The translations under genes and the position numbers were made by a program. Of a stretch of 64,000 bases of DNA, positions 7,838 through 16,339 are shown in pieces. The notes below the pieces were generated by a model. That model was not told the DNA's origin, ran no database searches, and was given only the letters and a program-made list of their open reading frames with translations. This DNA is from JAGQYH01 sp041393015 (GTDB lineage Bacteria > Bacteroidota > Bacteroidia > Chitinophagales > JADIYW01), in assembly GCA_041393015.1 (NCBI GenBank), contig JAWKKV010000003.1, positions 347,456 through 411,455 of the forward strand, read 5' to 3'. Within the stretch, counting starts at the first letter, position 1. Each line of letters begins with the position of its first letter.

Positions 7838-10273
7838 ATGAGAAAAATTCTTGTTTTATTAATTGTATTTATTTCAGTAAATACATACGCTAATCAACCA
7901 TCTTCCAAAATATTTGTCGACTTACAAAAGTTGAATTCACTCAAAAAAGTACTTTATATTGCTGCTCATCCTGATGATGAAAACACCAGAGCGTTAGCTT
8001 ATTTTTCTTTAGGTGAAAAAGCAGAAACGGCGTACTTGTCTTTAACAAGAGGCGATGGAGGACAAAACTTAATAGGTGATGAGTTAAGTGAAGATTTGGG
8101 TGTTTTAAGAACACAAGAATTGTTAGCCGCCCGTTCTTATGATGGTGCTCAACAATATTTCTCAAAAGCAGTGGATTTTGGATATTCTAAATCGGCAGAA
8201 GAAACATTTGAAAAATGGGGGAAAGATGAAATTTTAGCCGATGTGGTTTTAATGATTCGAAAATTTCAACCAGATGTAATTATTACTAGGTTTCCGCCGG
8301 ATGAACGTGGAGGCCATGGACACCATACAGCTTCTGCTGTTTTGGCGATAGAGGCTTTTGAAAAGGCGGCTGATCCTAATTTTTTACCCGATCAAGTTAA
8401 AATGTTTGGTACTTGGCAAACGACTTCCATTTATTGGAATGCCTCTAATTGGTGGAACAAAGACCTAGATAAAGAAGCCATAAATAATCCAGAATATTTA
8501 GTGAAAGATATTGGCGGTTACAACGATTTATTGGGAATGTCATACAATGAAATTGGAACGATTGCCAGAAGTCAACACAAATGCCAAGGCTTTGGAGCCG
8601 TAGTGGAAAGAGGTTCTAGAACTGAGTTTTTTCAATATTTAGCGGGCGAAAAATTAAAAGAAGATTTCTTCGAACAGAATGATAAAACATGGTCGAAAAT
8701 TATCAACCCGCAGTTTGAGCAGAAATTCAATTTCCTTTTGAAGAATTTTGATTTTTTAAAGCCGGAGAATAATGTTTCAAGACTTTTGGATCTAAAAAAG
8801 TCGATGAGTAAATTACCGGCTTCCACTTTTAAAAATGATAAGATTGCTTTGTTGGATCGTATTATTTTGGATTGCTTAGGCTTGTATACAGATTTTAATA
8901 CCGATGATTATGCGTTGGTTCGAGGGCACGAATATAAAGTGACTGCTAGCTTTTTAAATAGATCATCATTGCCCGTTTCAGTAAAGTCAATCAATGGGCA
9001 AGCGATCGACACAATTTTACCGCAACATCAAACGGTTGAAGAAACACTTACGATTAAAAACAGAGCAAAAATTTCAAATCCATATTGGCTAAACCATCCT
9101 TTTACAAACGTTTTTACGGTAGATGATAAAGCCAATTATTTAATGGCAGAAAATTTTCCAAGCTTCACTTATTTAGTAGAATTCTCTGTGAATGGTGAAA
9201 AGGTAAATGCTTATTTCCCAGTGGAATACAAATGGAGAGATCCATCTTATGGAGAAAGAAGAAGAGCGGCCATCAGCACGCCTGAATTCACCGTAAATTT
9301 TGATCAGTCTTCCGTTATTCTTCAACCGAATCAAACTAAAAAAATTGAACTAGAAATCCATTCTTTTATGGATAGTCTTCAAGATGAAATAATGATTGAA
9401 ACACCTGAAAATTGGAAGGTGAACATCACTAAAATACCTGTAAATCTCAACAAAAAGCAGGAAACTATTTTTGCCAGCATTGAATTAACGGCTACAGAAG
9501 GAAGTAAGCGAGGCTTTTTAATTCTAAAAAATGCCAAAGGTGAAATATTAAAAAGTTTTACAGAAATCACGTACGATCATATTCCAACACAAGTGATTTT
9601 CAAAGACTCAAAAGTGGAAACCATAAAGATCGATGCGAAGATCAAACAAGGTAAAATCGCCTATATCAAAGGAGTGGAAGATGCCGTACCGAAAGCTATT
9701 GAACAGCTAGGATTTGACGTACAGGTTTTTGAAGTAAGTGATTTGTCTTCGCTTGATTTATCACCGTTTCAATCTGTGGTGTTAGGCATTAGAATTTATA
9801 ATGTTCACGATGAATTGAGAAATTTCGACAACAAGCTTTTTACTTACGTAGAAAATGGCGGTAACTTAATTATGCAGTACAATACTGCTTCTCGAAACAG
9901 CACAGATCTAAAATTTGGCGGACCCATTCCATTTGAGTTAACTAGAAATAGAGTAACAGAAGAAGATGCAGCTGTTACTTTTTTGGCGCCGGAACATCCT
10001 ATCATGAATTATCCCAACAAAATCACACCAACTGATTTTGACAACTGGGTGCAAGAAAGAGGGTTGTATTTCGCAGGCAATTGGTCAGAAGATTACACGC
10101 CTTTATTTTCTTGGCATGATGTCGATGAAGATCCACAAACAGGTGCTTTGATCGTGGCCAAACACGGTAAAGGTCAATTCGTTTATACAGGAATTTCATT
10201 TTTCAGAGAATTGCCAAATGGAGTAGAAGGAGCTTATAGATTATTCGCAAACCTATTAAGTTATGGAGAATAA
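7838..10273 (+). CDS. PIG-L family (LmbE-like) deacetylase, 811 aa
   Basis: After a signal peptide, residues 45-52 hold the zinc motif AAHPDDEN, and the third ligand region is RGGHGHHTAS near residue 165. These define the LmbE/PIG-L family, zinc N-deacetylases acting on N-acetylglucosamine-type substrates. The long C-terminal part has an Ig-like domain and a final ThuA/glutamine-amidotransferase-like region (ENGGNLIMQYN, HGKGQFVYTGISFFRELP). Secreted PIG-L proteins of about 800 residues are common in the phylum. The stop overlaps a 39-residue membrane protein gene, which overlaps a solute symporter: a likely deacetylate-and-import unit. Confidence 0.85.
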   Translation: MRKILVLLIVFISVNTYANQPSSKIFVDLQKLNSLKKVLYIAAHPDDENTRALAYFSLGEKAETAYLSLTRGDGGQNLIGDELSEDLGVLRTQELLAARSYDGAQQYFSKAVDFGYSKSAEETFEKWGKDEILADVVLMIRKFQPDVIITRFPPDERGGHGHHTASAVLAIEAFEKAADPNFLPDQVKMFGTWQTTSIYWNASNWWNKDLDKEAINNPEYLVKDIGGYNDLLGMSYNEIGTIARSQHKCQGFGAVVERGSRTEFFQYLAGEKLKEDFFEQNDKTWSKIINPQFEQKFNFLLKNFDFLKPENNVSRLLDLKKSMSKLPASTFKNDKIALLDRIILDCLGLYTDFNTDDYALVRGHEYKVTASFLNRSSLPVSVKSINGQAIDTILPQHQTVEETLTIKNRAKISNPYWLNHPFTNVFTVDDKANYLMAENFPSFTYLVEFSVNGEKVNAYFPVEYKWRDPSYGERRRAAISTPEFTVNFDQSSVILQPNQTKKIELEIHSFMDSLQDEIMIETPENWKVNITKIPVNLNKKQETIFASIELTATEGSKRGFLILKNAKGEILKSFTEITYDHIPTQVIFKDSKVETIKIDAKIKQGKIAYIKGVEDAVPKAIEQLGFDVQVFEVSDLSSLDLSPFQSVVLGIRIYNVHDELRNFDNKLFTYVENGGNLIMQYNTASRNSTDLKFGGPIPFELTRNRVTEEDAAVTFLAPEHPIMNYPNKITPTDFDNWVQERGLYFAGNWSEDYTPLFSWHDVDEDPQTGALIVAKHGKGQFVYTGISFFRELPNGVEGAYRLFANLLSYGE

Positions 10274-10382
10274 TCAAGAAAAGGATACCACCAATTGGAA
10301 AGCTTGGTATTGGGCTTTAGTGATTTTTTTAGTGGTGCAAATCATCCTATATTTTATCATCACTAATCGATATGCAGCATGA
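10263..10382 (+). CDS. Small membrane protein (39 aa) between deacetylase and symporter
   Basis: ATG at 10263 lies inside the end of the PIG-L gene (11 bases of overlap) and TGA at 10380-10382 overlaps the symporter ATG in an ATGA arrangement. The product begins MENNQEKDTTNWKAWYWALV and continues as one transmembrane helix (IFLVVQIILYFIIT) with a short tail. Coupling on both sides argues that it is a real gene. The topology resembles small accessory subunits that precede some sodium symporters in bacteria, but this is inference. Confidence 0.7.
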   Translation: MENNQEKDTTNWKAWYWALVIFLVVQIILYFIITNRYAA

Positions 10383-12061
10383 GTTCAATTGATTGGTTTA
10401 TATTGATAGCAACGCTATTGGTGATTGTTTTATATGGCGCTTGGAAAACCCGTAAAAACAAAAACTTAGAAGGCTATCTGAAAGGTGATAACTCGGAAAA
10501 TTGGACAACCATTGGTTTGTCTATTATGGCGACACAAGCCAGTGCCATTACTTTCTTGTCAACACCCGGACAAGCTTATGAAAGCGGTATGGGATTCGTG
10601 CAATTCTATTTTGGTTTGCCTTTGGCGATGATCATCATCTCGGTATTCATTCTACCGATTTACTATAAGTTAAAGGTATTTACGGCTTATCAATACTTAG
10701 AGCAACGCTTCGATGTTCGGGTTCGAGCATTTACGGCTTTCTTGTTTTTGGTATCGAGAGGTTTGGCGGCTGGTATTACTATTTATGCGCCGGCGATTAT
10801 ATTGTCTACGTTACTCAATTGGAATCTACAACTCACCTGTTTAATCGTTGGTGGATTGGTGATTGTCTATACCGTTTCCGGAGGCAGTAGAGCGGTTTCC
10901 CTAACGCAAAAGTGGCAGATGACGGTGATTATGGGAGGCATGTTTGCAGCCTTTTATTTCGTATTACAAAGTTTTCCTAATTCGGTGGGTTTTGCAGAAG
11001 GTGTTGATATTGCCGGAAAATTGGGTAAAATGAATGTCATTGATCTTTCTTTAGATCCTAGAAATCGATATACTCTATTTTCAGGATTAACCGGAGGATT
11101 ATTTTTGTTTGTGTCCTATTTTGGAACCGATCAATCGCAAGTGCAACGGTATTTAGGCGGTAAAACATTAAAGGAATCTCGATTGGGATTGATGTTTAAC
11201 GGTATCCTTAAAATTCCGATGCAATTCTTTATTTTGATGGTGGGCATCATGGTGTTTGTTTCTTTCCAATTCAATGAACCTCCTATTATTTTCAATACAT
11301 CAGCAACCAATATTGAAACGCAAAAGCATACTCAATTGGTAGAGATTGAAAAGGAATACAAAGCCGTTTTTGAAGAAAAAAAGGCGGCACTTTTATCTTG
11401 GGAAGAAGCGAATCAAACGGACTTTACAACCATTCAAGAGTTGCAAGTAAAACAAGATGATTTGCGTAAAACCTACAAATCTGCCATGCTTTCATTGGAT
11501 TCAGATTATGTGCAAAAAGACAGTGATTATATCTTTCTAACCTTTGTATTGCGGTTTTTACCGCATGGTTTGATTGGATTATTGTTGGCGGTTATTTTTT
11601 CTGCTGCGATGTCTTCAACCGCTGGAGAGTTAAACGCATTAGCTTCTACGACAACGATAGATTATTACAAGAAGTTCTTTTCAAAAGGAGAGGACAATGA
11701 AAAGAAAGACTTGAGAGTCAGTCGTATACTGACAGTCTGTTGGGGATTTATGGCCATCATTATTGCCTTAACTGCCGGACTGTTTGAAAACCTTATTCAG
11801 TTGGTGAACATATTAGGATCACTTTTTTATGGTACTATTTTAGGGGTTTTCTTATTGGCATTTTTCTTTAAGAAGATTCAAGCGAATGCCGCATTTACCG
11901 CCGGAATTGTAGGACAAGTGTTTGTGCTTGTGATGCATTTAGGAACTGTTATGGGTTACTTTGAGTTGAGTTATCTATTATACAACATTATCGGAAGTAC
12001 AGTTGTTGTACTCACCGGAATATTTTTACAAAACACGATTTTTAAATTAAAAACAAGTTGA
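10379..12061 (+). CDS. Sodium:solute symporter (SSS family)
   Basis: The 560-residue protein has the multi-helix pattern of the SSS family, with conserved features such as GLSIMATQASAITFLSTPGQ near residue 42 and SAAMSSTAGELNALASTTTIDYY near 412. Between two membrane helices, residues about 301-385 form a charged, coiled-coil-like insertion (QLVEIEKEYKAVFEEKKAAL and onwards) that many relatives lack. It is translationally coupled to a 39-residue membrane protein and lies downstream of a PIG-L deacetylase, which suggests sugar or amino-sugar uptake. Substrate not determined. Confidence 0.88.
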   Translation: MSSIDWFILIATLLVIVLYGAWKTRKNKNLEGYLKGDNSENWTTIGLSIMATQASAITFLSTPGQAYESGMGFVQFYFGLPLAMIIISVFILPIYYKLKVFTAYQYLEQRFDVRVRAFTAFLFLVSRGLAAGITIYAPAIILSTLLNWNLQLTCLIVGGLVIVYTVSGGSRAVSLTQKWQMTVIMGGMFAAFYFVLQSFPNSVGFAEGVDIAGKLGKMNVIDLSLDPRNRYTLFSGLTGGLFLFVSYFGTDQSQVQRYLGGKTLKESRLGLMFNGILKIPMQFFILMVGIMVFVSFQFNEPPIIFNTSATNIETQKHTQLVEIEKEYKAVFEEKKAALLSWEEANQTDFTTIQELQVKQDDLRKTYKSAMLSLDSDYVQKDSDYIFLTFVLRFLPHGLIGLLLAVIFSAAMSSTAGELNALASTTTIDYYKKFFSKGEDNEKKDLRVSRILTVCWGFMAIIIALTAGLFENLIQLVNILGSLFYGTILGVFLLAFFFKKIQANAAFTAGIVGQVFVLVMHLGTVMGYFELSYLLYNIIGSTVVVLTGIFLQNTIFKLKTS

Positions 12062-12063
12062 TT

Positions 12064-12912
12064 ATGAAAAAAATGATTTTAACACTTTTAGTAGGATTGA
12101 TGGTATTATCATCTTATGCTCAAGAATTACCAAGGCCAAGTCCATGGGGAGAAACAAAAGCTATGGTTGGTGTTACTGAAGTAGCAGTGGAATATTACAG
12201 ACCAGGCGTAAAAGGTAGAACGATATTTGGTGGCTTATTACCTTATGGCGAGTTATGGAGATTTGGAGCCAATGGCGCAACTCAATTTACAACGGCTCAT
12301 GAGTTACATTTTGGAGATCAAAAATTAGCGGCGGGCACTTATTCCGTATTTGCTATTCCAAATGAAAATGGTACTTGGCAGATTATCTTCAACACAGATA
12401 CAGAAGCTGGAACAGCAGACTATACAGAAGATAAGGATGCATTAAGAGTAGATGCAAAGGCGCAAGTTGGCGCTTTCACAGAAACTTTTACTTTGTCTTT
12501 CGATAACGTGAAAAATAACTCCGCCAACTTTGTGGTGCTTTGGGAAAACTTAAGAGTAGAGTTACCTTTTGAAGTAGATACTGATAAAAATGCAATGTCA
12601 AATATTGATGAGGCCATTAAAAAAGGTGAAAATCTAGGTTCAGTGTATGGCAATGCTGCTGACTATTACTACAATACTGTAAAGGATAATGATAAAGCTT
12701 TAGAGCTAGTAGATAAGTCAATTGAGAAAGGCGAAAGCTTCCGTAATTTATTTTTGAAAGCTAGAATTTTAGGTGGAAATGGTGAAAAGGCTAAAGCGAT
12801 TACTTTAGCAACTAAAGCATTAAAATTAGCAGAAGAAGCTGGTTCTAAAGGTTATGCTAACTTCATTTCAGGAACAATAGCAGATTGGAAAGAAACTAAA
12901 TTAGAGAAGTAA
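12064..12912 (+). CDS. DUF2911 domain protein (secreted)
   Basis: I choose the ATG at 12064 (MKKMILTLLVGLMVLSSYAQ), which gives a clean signal peptide; a TTG two codons earlier is in frame. The core matches DUF2911: LPRPSPWGETKAMVGVTEVA, EYYRPGVKGRTIFG, YGELWRFGANGATQFTT and the strand after FAIPNENGTW. The last 90 residues are helical and TPR-like (YYYNTVKDNDKALELVDKSI). It starts immediately after the symporter stop. Function is unknown in the family. A strong terminator follows at 12993-13027. Confidence 0.85.
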   Translation: MKKMILTLLVGLMVLSSYAQELPRPSPWGETKAMVGVTEVAVEYYRPGVKGRTIFGGLLPYGELWRFGANGATQFTTAHELHFGDQKLAAGTYSVFAIPNENGTWQIIFNTDTEAGTADYTEDKDALRVDAKAQVGAFTETFTLSFDNVKNNSANFVVLWENLRVELPFEVDTDKNAMSNIDEAIKKGENLGSVYGNAADYYYNTVKDNDKALELVDKSIEKGESFRNLFLKARILGGNGEKAKAITLATKALKLAEEAGSKGYANFISGTIADWKETKLEK

Positions 12913-12919
12913 TACGATT

Positions 12920-12950
12920 GTCATACTGAGCGAAAGCGAGTCCTTCGCCA
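12920..12950 (+). repeat. Dispersed intergenic repeat, family A (ATGAC/CTTCG type)
   Basis: TGTCATACTGAGCGAAAGCG followed by AGTCCTTCGCC. It is related to the inverted pair at 20318-20388 and the unit at 31086-31113. Similar TGTCATTCTGAGCG elements occur between genes in many Bacteroidota (recalled, not searched). Confidence 0.6.
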
Positions 12951-12992
12951 AAGGCTATGGCCGCCGGAGAAAGTAGCTCATTTATAAAACAT

Positions 12993-13027
12993 AAAAGGGT
13001 TAAGCCAAATGGTTTAACCCTTTTTTT
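12993..13027 (+). terminator. Intrinsic terminator after the DUF2911 gene
   Basis: GGGTTAAGCC (12998-13007) pairs with GGTTTAACCC (13011-13020) over a four-base loop, flanked by AAAA and a run of seven T. Confidence 0.85.
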
Positions 13028-13040
13028 ATTTTCTGTTTTT

Positions 13041-13138
13041 ACCACAAAGGTCACTAGAGCTGTTTCACTAAGTGCACAAAGATGAAACCTAATTCTTAGT
13101 GTTCCTTGTGACTTCTTAGTGCTCTTCGTGGTTTCTTA
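13041..13138. repeat. Degenerate intergenic repeat, family B (CACTAAG/CACAAAGG type), first copy
   Basis: The stretch ACCACAAAGGTCACTAGAGC, then TGTTTCACTAAGTGCACAAA, ends in CTTAGTGCTCTTCGTGG, which roughly complements its beginning. A diverged copy lies at 13222-13295 and a third at 32954-33050. There is no coding potential. Confidence 0.5.
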
Positions 13139-13208
13139 TTTTTTAAGGGAATATCCAATTGAAAATCGAAAGTAATATAGCCTATTTTTTATTCGAAATT
13201 CTTTACCC

Positions 13209-13223
13209 TGCCTGCCGCAGGCA
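13209..13223. repeat. GC-rich palindrome TGCCTGC-C-GCAGGCA
   Basis: A perfect 7-base inverted repeat with one central base, unusually GC-rich for this window and placed directly beside the second family B unit. Short palindromes of this kind are scattered in the phylum (recalled). Confidence 0.5.
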
Positions 13224-13295
13224 AGCACAAAGGCCACTAGGGCTGTTTCACTATGTGCGCAAAGGTGAAACTTAATACTTAGCGTTCTTCGTAGT
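13222..13295. repeat. Degenerate intergenic repeat, family B, second copy
   Basis: CACAAAGGCCACTAGGGCTG, TTTCACTATGTGCGCAAAGG and TGAAACTTAATACTTAGCG align base by base with 13043-13107 with about one change in eight. The 12913-13304 gap therefore holds a terminator and a mosaic of repeats, and no gene. Confidence 0.5.
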
Positions 13296-13304
13296 TAGTT
13301 GTTC

Positions 13305-13736
13305 TTATTTACCCTTCCTCAACTCTTGCATTCTCATCGGCATCACATCAATAATTTTATATAGCTCTTCCGTTGAAAAATAATCCGTTTTACGAAGCTT
13401 AACGCCACCATCTAAACCAATCAATATAAACTCAAATGGAGCCTCCGTTTTTTTGTATTTTTTCCAAAGGTGATCAGATGATTTCCAATCTTCCTTTTCT
13501 AAACCGGCTTTGTATTGGTTTTTTTGGACTTGATAAATAATCAGTTTTCTGTCTTCCAATCCTTTTGATTCTCGCTCAAAATTTTCAATTTGTTGCTGAT
13601 AATTTTCATCTAAAGTGTCTTCTACCAATAATAAAACTAAGCGATTGTCCCATTGATGTTCTTTAAGGTCTTGACTAATAATCTCATTTGTTGTAGGGCT
13701 CATAACTACTAAAAGTATTAAGTTGTAAAAATTCAT
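13305..13736 (-). CDS. DUF4174 domain protein
   Basis: The 143-residue product contains the DUF4174 pattern: KEHQWDNRLVLLLVEDT near residues 25-41, then LIIYQVQKNQY, and FILIGLDGGVKLRKTDYFST near 102-121, a thioredoxin-fold-like arrangement without a CxxC pair. The N-terminus is hydrophobic (MNFYNLILLVVM) and may be a signal. It overlaps the upstream BASS transporter gene by 4 bases, so the two are translationally coupled. Function unknown. Confidence 0.75.
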   Translation of the reverse strand: MNFYNLILLVVMSPTTNEIISQDLKEHQWDNRLVLLLVEDTLDENYQQQIENFERESKGLEDRKLIIYQVQKNQYKAGLEKEDWKSSDHLWKKYKKTEAPFEFILIGLDGGVKLRKTDYFSTEELYKIIDVMPMRMQELRKGK

Positions 13737-14605
13737 AATTCTGTTTTACGACTTCCAAAATACCACATCAACACACCACTGGTAAAGAACATCAATAAAC
13801 CATATACAGCACCCGGAATGCTCATTTCAGTATGTTTTAAAATAGATGTTGCTATAACTATGGCTAACGTTGCATTTTGAATGCCACTATCTATAGTTAT
13901 ACTAATGGTTTGTTTGAGATTTAGTTTAAAAAGTCGAGCAGAAAAATAACCAATGCCCATGGTTAAGACATTTAGCATTAACACCACCCAGCCTATATTT
14001 TTTATAAAAGTAAAGATTGAATCTTTGTTGGCGAGTACAATGACTACCACTACCAAAACAAAAATAGCAGTAGAAGCAATCCTCATCGGACGTTCCATTT
14101 TAACAGCAAAATCATTTTTAAATTTCTTAATTAACATGCCGATACTCACCGGAATAATGGTGATGCCCATAATTTGAATAATGGTTTTTAACACAGGTAA
14201 TTGAATCGGTTCTTGTCCACTGTGATTGGCAAAATAAACTAGCGAATAAGACAGCACAATTGGAATGGTAAAAACGGTAAGTATACTAGTAATGGCGGTA
14301 AGCGTAATGGAAAGTGCAATATCTCCTTTGGAAACATGAGTGATTAAATTACTGGTAGCGCCACCCGGACAAACAGCTACAATCATTAATCCAACAGCCA
14401 TTTCAGGAGAGAGCTTAAAAACAATTGCCAAAACAAAAGCCACTAATGGCAGAATAATCAATTGGTTAATCAAGCCTATAAAAGCGGCTTTTGGATAAAG
14501 AAATACTCTTTTAAAATCGTCAGCAATGATGGTCATACCCATGCCCAACATAATAATGGCTAAGGATATTGGGAGCACTGTTGAGGTTAGTAGCGAATCT
14601 TCCAT
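13733..14605 (-). CDS. Bile acid:sodium symporter family (BASS) transporter
   Basis: The 290-residue product has about nine hydrophobic segments and the family motifs VAVCPGGATSNLITHVSKGDIALSIT (near residues 77-102) and ITIDSGIQNATLAIVIATSI (near 237-256), which form the crossed discontinuous helices and sodium sites in BASS proteins. Bacterial members carry diverse organic anions; the substrate is unknown. It is first in a two-gene operon with the DUF4174 protein. A second, diverged BASS gene is at 33110-34012. Confidence 0.88.
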   Translation of the reverse strand: MEDSLLTSTVLPISLAIIMLGMGMTIIADDFKRVFLYPKAAFIGLINQLIILPLVAFVLAIVFKLSPEMAVGLMIVAVCPGGATSNLITHVSKGDIALSITLTAITSILTVFTIPIVLSYSLVYFANHSGQEPIQLPVLKTIIQIMGITIIPVSIGMLIKKFKNDFAVKMERPMRIASTAIFVLVVVVIVLANKDSIFTFIKNIGWVVLMLNVLTMGIGYFSARLFKLNLKQTISITIDSGIQNATLAIVIATSILKHTEMSIPGAVYGLLMFFTSGVLMWYFGSRKTEL

Positions 14606-14707
14606 AGTTTTAAAATAGGATTAAAACTAATGTTTTAGACTCGTATAGTATAGTTTTTATAGAATATGTACAAACAGTCCTAACACAATACTTGCACTTG
14701 CATGGTT

Positions 14708-14818
14708 TTAATCGAAATGCTTAATACTTTTCTTAGCTTTCTTTTCAGCCTTTTTTTGTTTAGGCGTTTTAGTCGCCTCTTTTTTAACTGCTTTCTTGGA
14801 ATCTTTACTTTTAGCCAT
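14708..14818 (-). CDS. Very basic small protein (36 aa, Lys/Ala-rich)
   Basis: The ATG (complement of 14816-14818) opens a 36-codon frame ending at TAA (14708-14710). The product begins MAKSKDSKKAVKKEATKTPK and ends in KSIKHFD; nearly half of its residues are lysine. Short histone-H1-like or nucleic-acid-binding tails have this composition. It is isolated between the BASS gene and a 107-residue unknown gene. It may be real but composition alone is weak evidence. The rest of the 14606-14938 gap shows nothing else. Confidence 0.45.
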   Translation of the reverse strand: MAKSKDSKKAVKKEATKTPKQKKAEKKAKKSIKHFD

Positions 14819-14938
14819 GACGATCTATTTTAGTGATTTAACTAAAGATAGACCTCTTTTTGGGATTAATTGGATTTATTATAGACTTGGATAAATATAA
14901 GTCTACAGTCAGCTTGTAAATGTTTAGTGAATTGTTGT

Positions 14939-15262
14939 TTATTGATTTAAGATTCTATCGGCCACTTCTTGAGCATCTAGAGAATATTTATCATCACCTT
15001 GATGTTTCCATTCGCCGGTTTTGTCAATATAATACTTCACCGTTTTTTCTATTACTTCAGAATAGCCGCCATGTGAGGCCAACATTTTATGTACTTCATC
15101 CATATATGCCGCCTTGCTTAGTTTACCGTCAGTCACCAAACTCCATTGTCTATTAATGCGTTTAGCTTGCTCTTTGTATTTTGGATTGATGGTTTTATAA
15201 GCCATTAAAAAAAGAGACAACGCTTTCGCTTCCGGGGTTGGTTTTTCTATTTTTTGAGACAT
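14939..15262 (-). CDS. Hypothetical cytosolic protein (107 aa)
   Basis: No signal or membrane segment. The sequence is mainly helical and charged (YKTINPKYKEQAKRINRQWS, DGKLSKAAYMDEVHKMLASH, EWKHQGDDKYSLDAQEVADR). I recognise no family. ATG at 15262 gives MSQKIEKPTPEAKALSLFLM, a plausible start. It lies between the Lys-rich small gene and the repeat/transposase island. Confidence 0.55.
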   Translation of the reverse strand: MSQKIEKPTPEAKALSLFLMAYKTINPKYKEQAKRINRQWSLVTDGKLSKAAYMDEVHKMLASHGGYSEVIEKTVKYYIDKTGEWKHQGDDKYSLDAQEVADRILNQ

Positions 15263-15355
15263 GCGCTTTCTGTTTTTTAGAATGAAAGCTCAAATGTAAT
15301 TGAATATTAGCAATTGATGCTTATTCTATTAGATTTTACGAATGATGCTGTTAAA

Positions 15356-15419
15356 AGCTGCTTCGAGCGTTAAAGGAGCGAATTTTATGAAACGACTGGC
15401 TCTCGGAGCACTTATAAAT
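15356..15419 (+). repeat. REP-like palindromic repeat, copy 1 (3' side of the transposase)
   Basis: A 64-base unit that begins AGCTGCTTCGAG and ends CTCTCGGAGC plus ACTTATAAAT. The ends can form an imperfect hairpin (GCT..CGAG with CTCGGAGC). It is 52/64 identical by my alignment to 16070-16133 and in the same orientation. It stops 3 bases from the transposase stop codon. Confidence 0.75.
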
Positions 15420-15422
15420 ATC

Positions 15423-15977
15423 CTATTCAAAATAAACAATATCAATCAACCCTTTATCATCACAATAATCTCTGGCAGAAGAATATAGATAGTGCTGCGC
15501 TTCATCTACAATTCCTGATACAACTGGATTATTATGAATATAATCTATTTTCTGTTGAGCAAAACTATTGGCATCTCTTAGAAGTTCTTTGGGTTGGTTG
15601 TTTTGTTGCCAAAATTGATAGTTTTTATTTTGACTATTAGATGCTCCAAATTCGCTGAAAAGAGAAAGCATCCAATCACGCCTGCTTTCTTTTGGATTTG
15701 ATTTGATTCTTCTGATCAACTCGCTCGCAGTAAATTTCTTAAAATCTCGTAATGTGCCAGAAAGATCACCAGTCTTTGAACTAGCCACTAAGTGTATATG
15801 ATTGCTCATAATCACCCAACTATAAATTTCTAAGCCTTTATGCTTTTGACAATATTTTAAGCTTTCTACTAAAACCTCTTTATATTCTTTTCGTATAAAA
15901 ACATCAATCCATCCAACTGTTGCAAAACTCAGGAAATAGATTCCATCTGGATTGTTAATCTTATATCTACTGCTCAT
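15423..15977 (-). CDS. REP-associated tyrosine transposase (RAYT/TnpA_REP, Y1 HUH family)
   Basis: The 184-residue product has the HUH metal motif NHIHLVAS at residues 59-66 and the catalytic tyrosine region QQKIDYIHNNPVVSG near residues 140-155, the signatures of single-copy RAYT proteins that process REP hairpins. A Trp/Gln-rich segment (YQFWQQNNQPKEL) sits between them. Length fits the family. The gene is bracketed by related palindromic repeats (15356-15419; 16070-16235), as known for RAYT loci, and adjoins an ATPase/RloB operon. The ORF looks intact. Confidence 0.88.
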   Translation of the reverse strand: MSSRYKINNPDGIYFLSFATVGWIDVFIRKEYKEVLVESLKYCQKHKGLEIYSWVIMSNHIHLVASSKTGDLSGTLRDFKKFTASELIRRIKSNPKESRRDWMLSLFSEFGASNSQNKNYQFWQQNNQPKELLRDANSFAQQKIDYIHNNPVVSGIVDEAQHYLYSSARDYCDDKGLIDIVYFE

Positions 15978-16069
15978 ACATATAAGAGTAAATTATTTAG
16001 ATGATTCCATAATAATTCTAGAAAAAATATTGAATACTGAGGATAAACCATTTTATGATTAACTACCTA

Positions 16070-16235
16070 AGCTGCTTCGAGAGTTAAAGGAATGGAGTTT
16101 ACGTAATGACTGTCTCTCGGAGCTTGTATAAATTGCTATGTATGGAAAGCTCCGAGTGACATTCGCTTATAAAAAATCATAGATTTTTTATGCCTCATTT
16201 AACATTTACCTACCGGAGGTAGGCTCGAAGCAGCT
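16070..16235. repeat. Composite inverted-repeat element: REP-like copy 2 plus inverted copy 3
   Basis: Copy 2 (16070-16133) matches copy 1 in direct orientation; copy 3 (16149-16235) is inverted. The outer ends are perfect 12-base inverted repeats (AGCTGCTTCGAG at 16070-16081, CTCGAAGCAGCT at 16224-16235), and the inner ends CTCGGAGCTT (16116-16125) and AAGCTCCGAG (16147-16156) also pair perfectly. Copy 3 contains two more hairpins (CCTACC-GGA-GGTAGG at 16209-16223 and ATAAAAAATC-ATAG-ATTTTTTAT). It is a BIME-like or MITE-like unit that fills most of the 15978-16339 gap. Confidence 0.75.
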
Positions 16236-16339
16236 CTTTAGAATGGAAGACTCTATTCGAGCGGGGAGTTTTGTCGTTGTTAAGGCAAAAGTAGACTTTG
16301 TAGATTCAGGAAATGTAAGGTACTTAATTTGGATTATTA

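Noticed and set aside
14920..15156. 78-codon plus-strand frame opposite the 107-residue gene
   Set aside because: The minus-strand frame has the better start and composition; the plus frame has no recognisable pattern.
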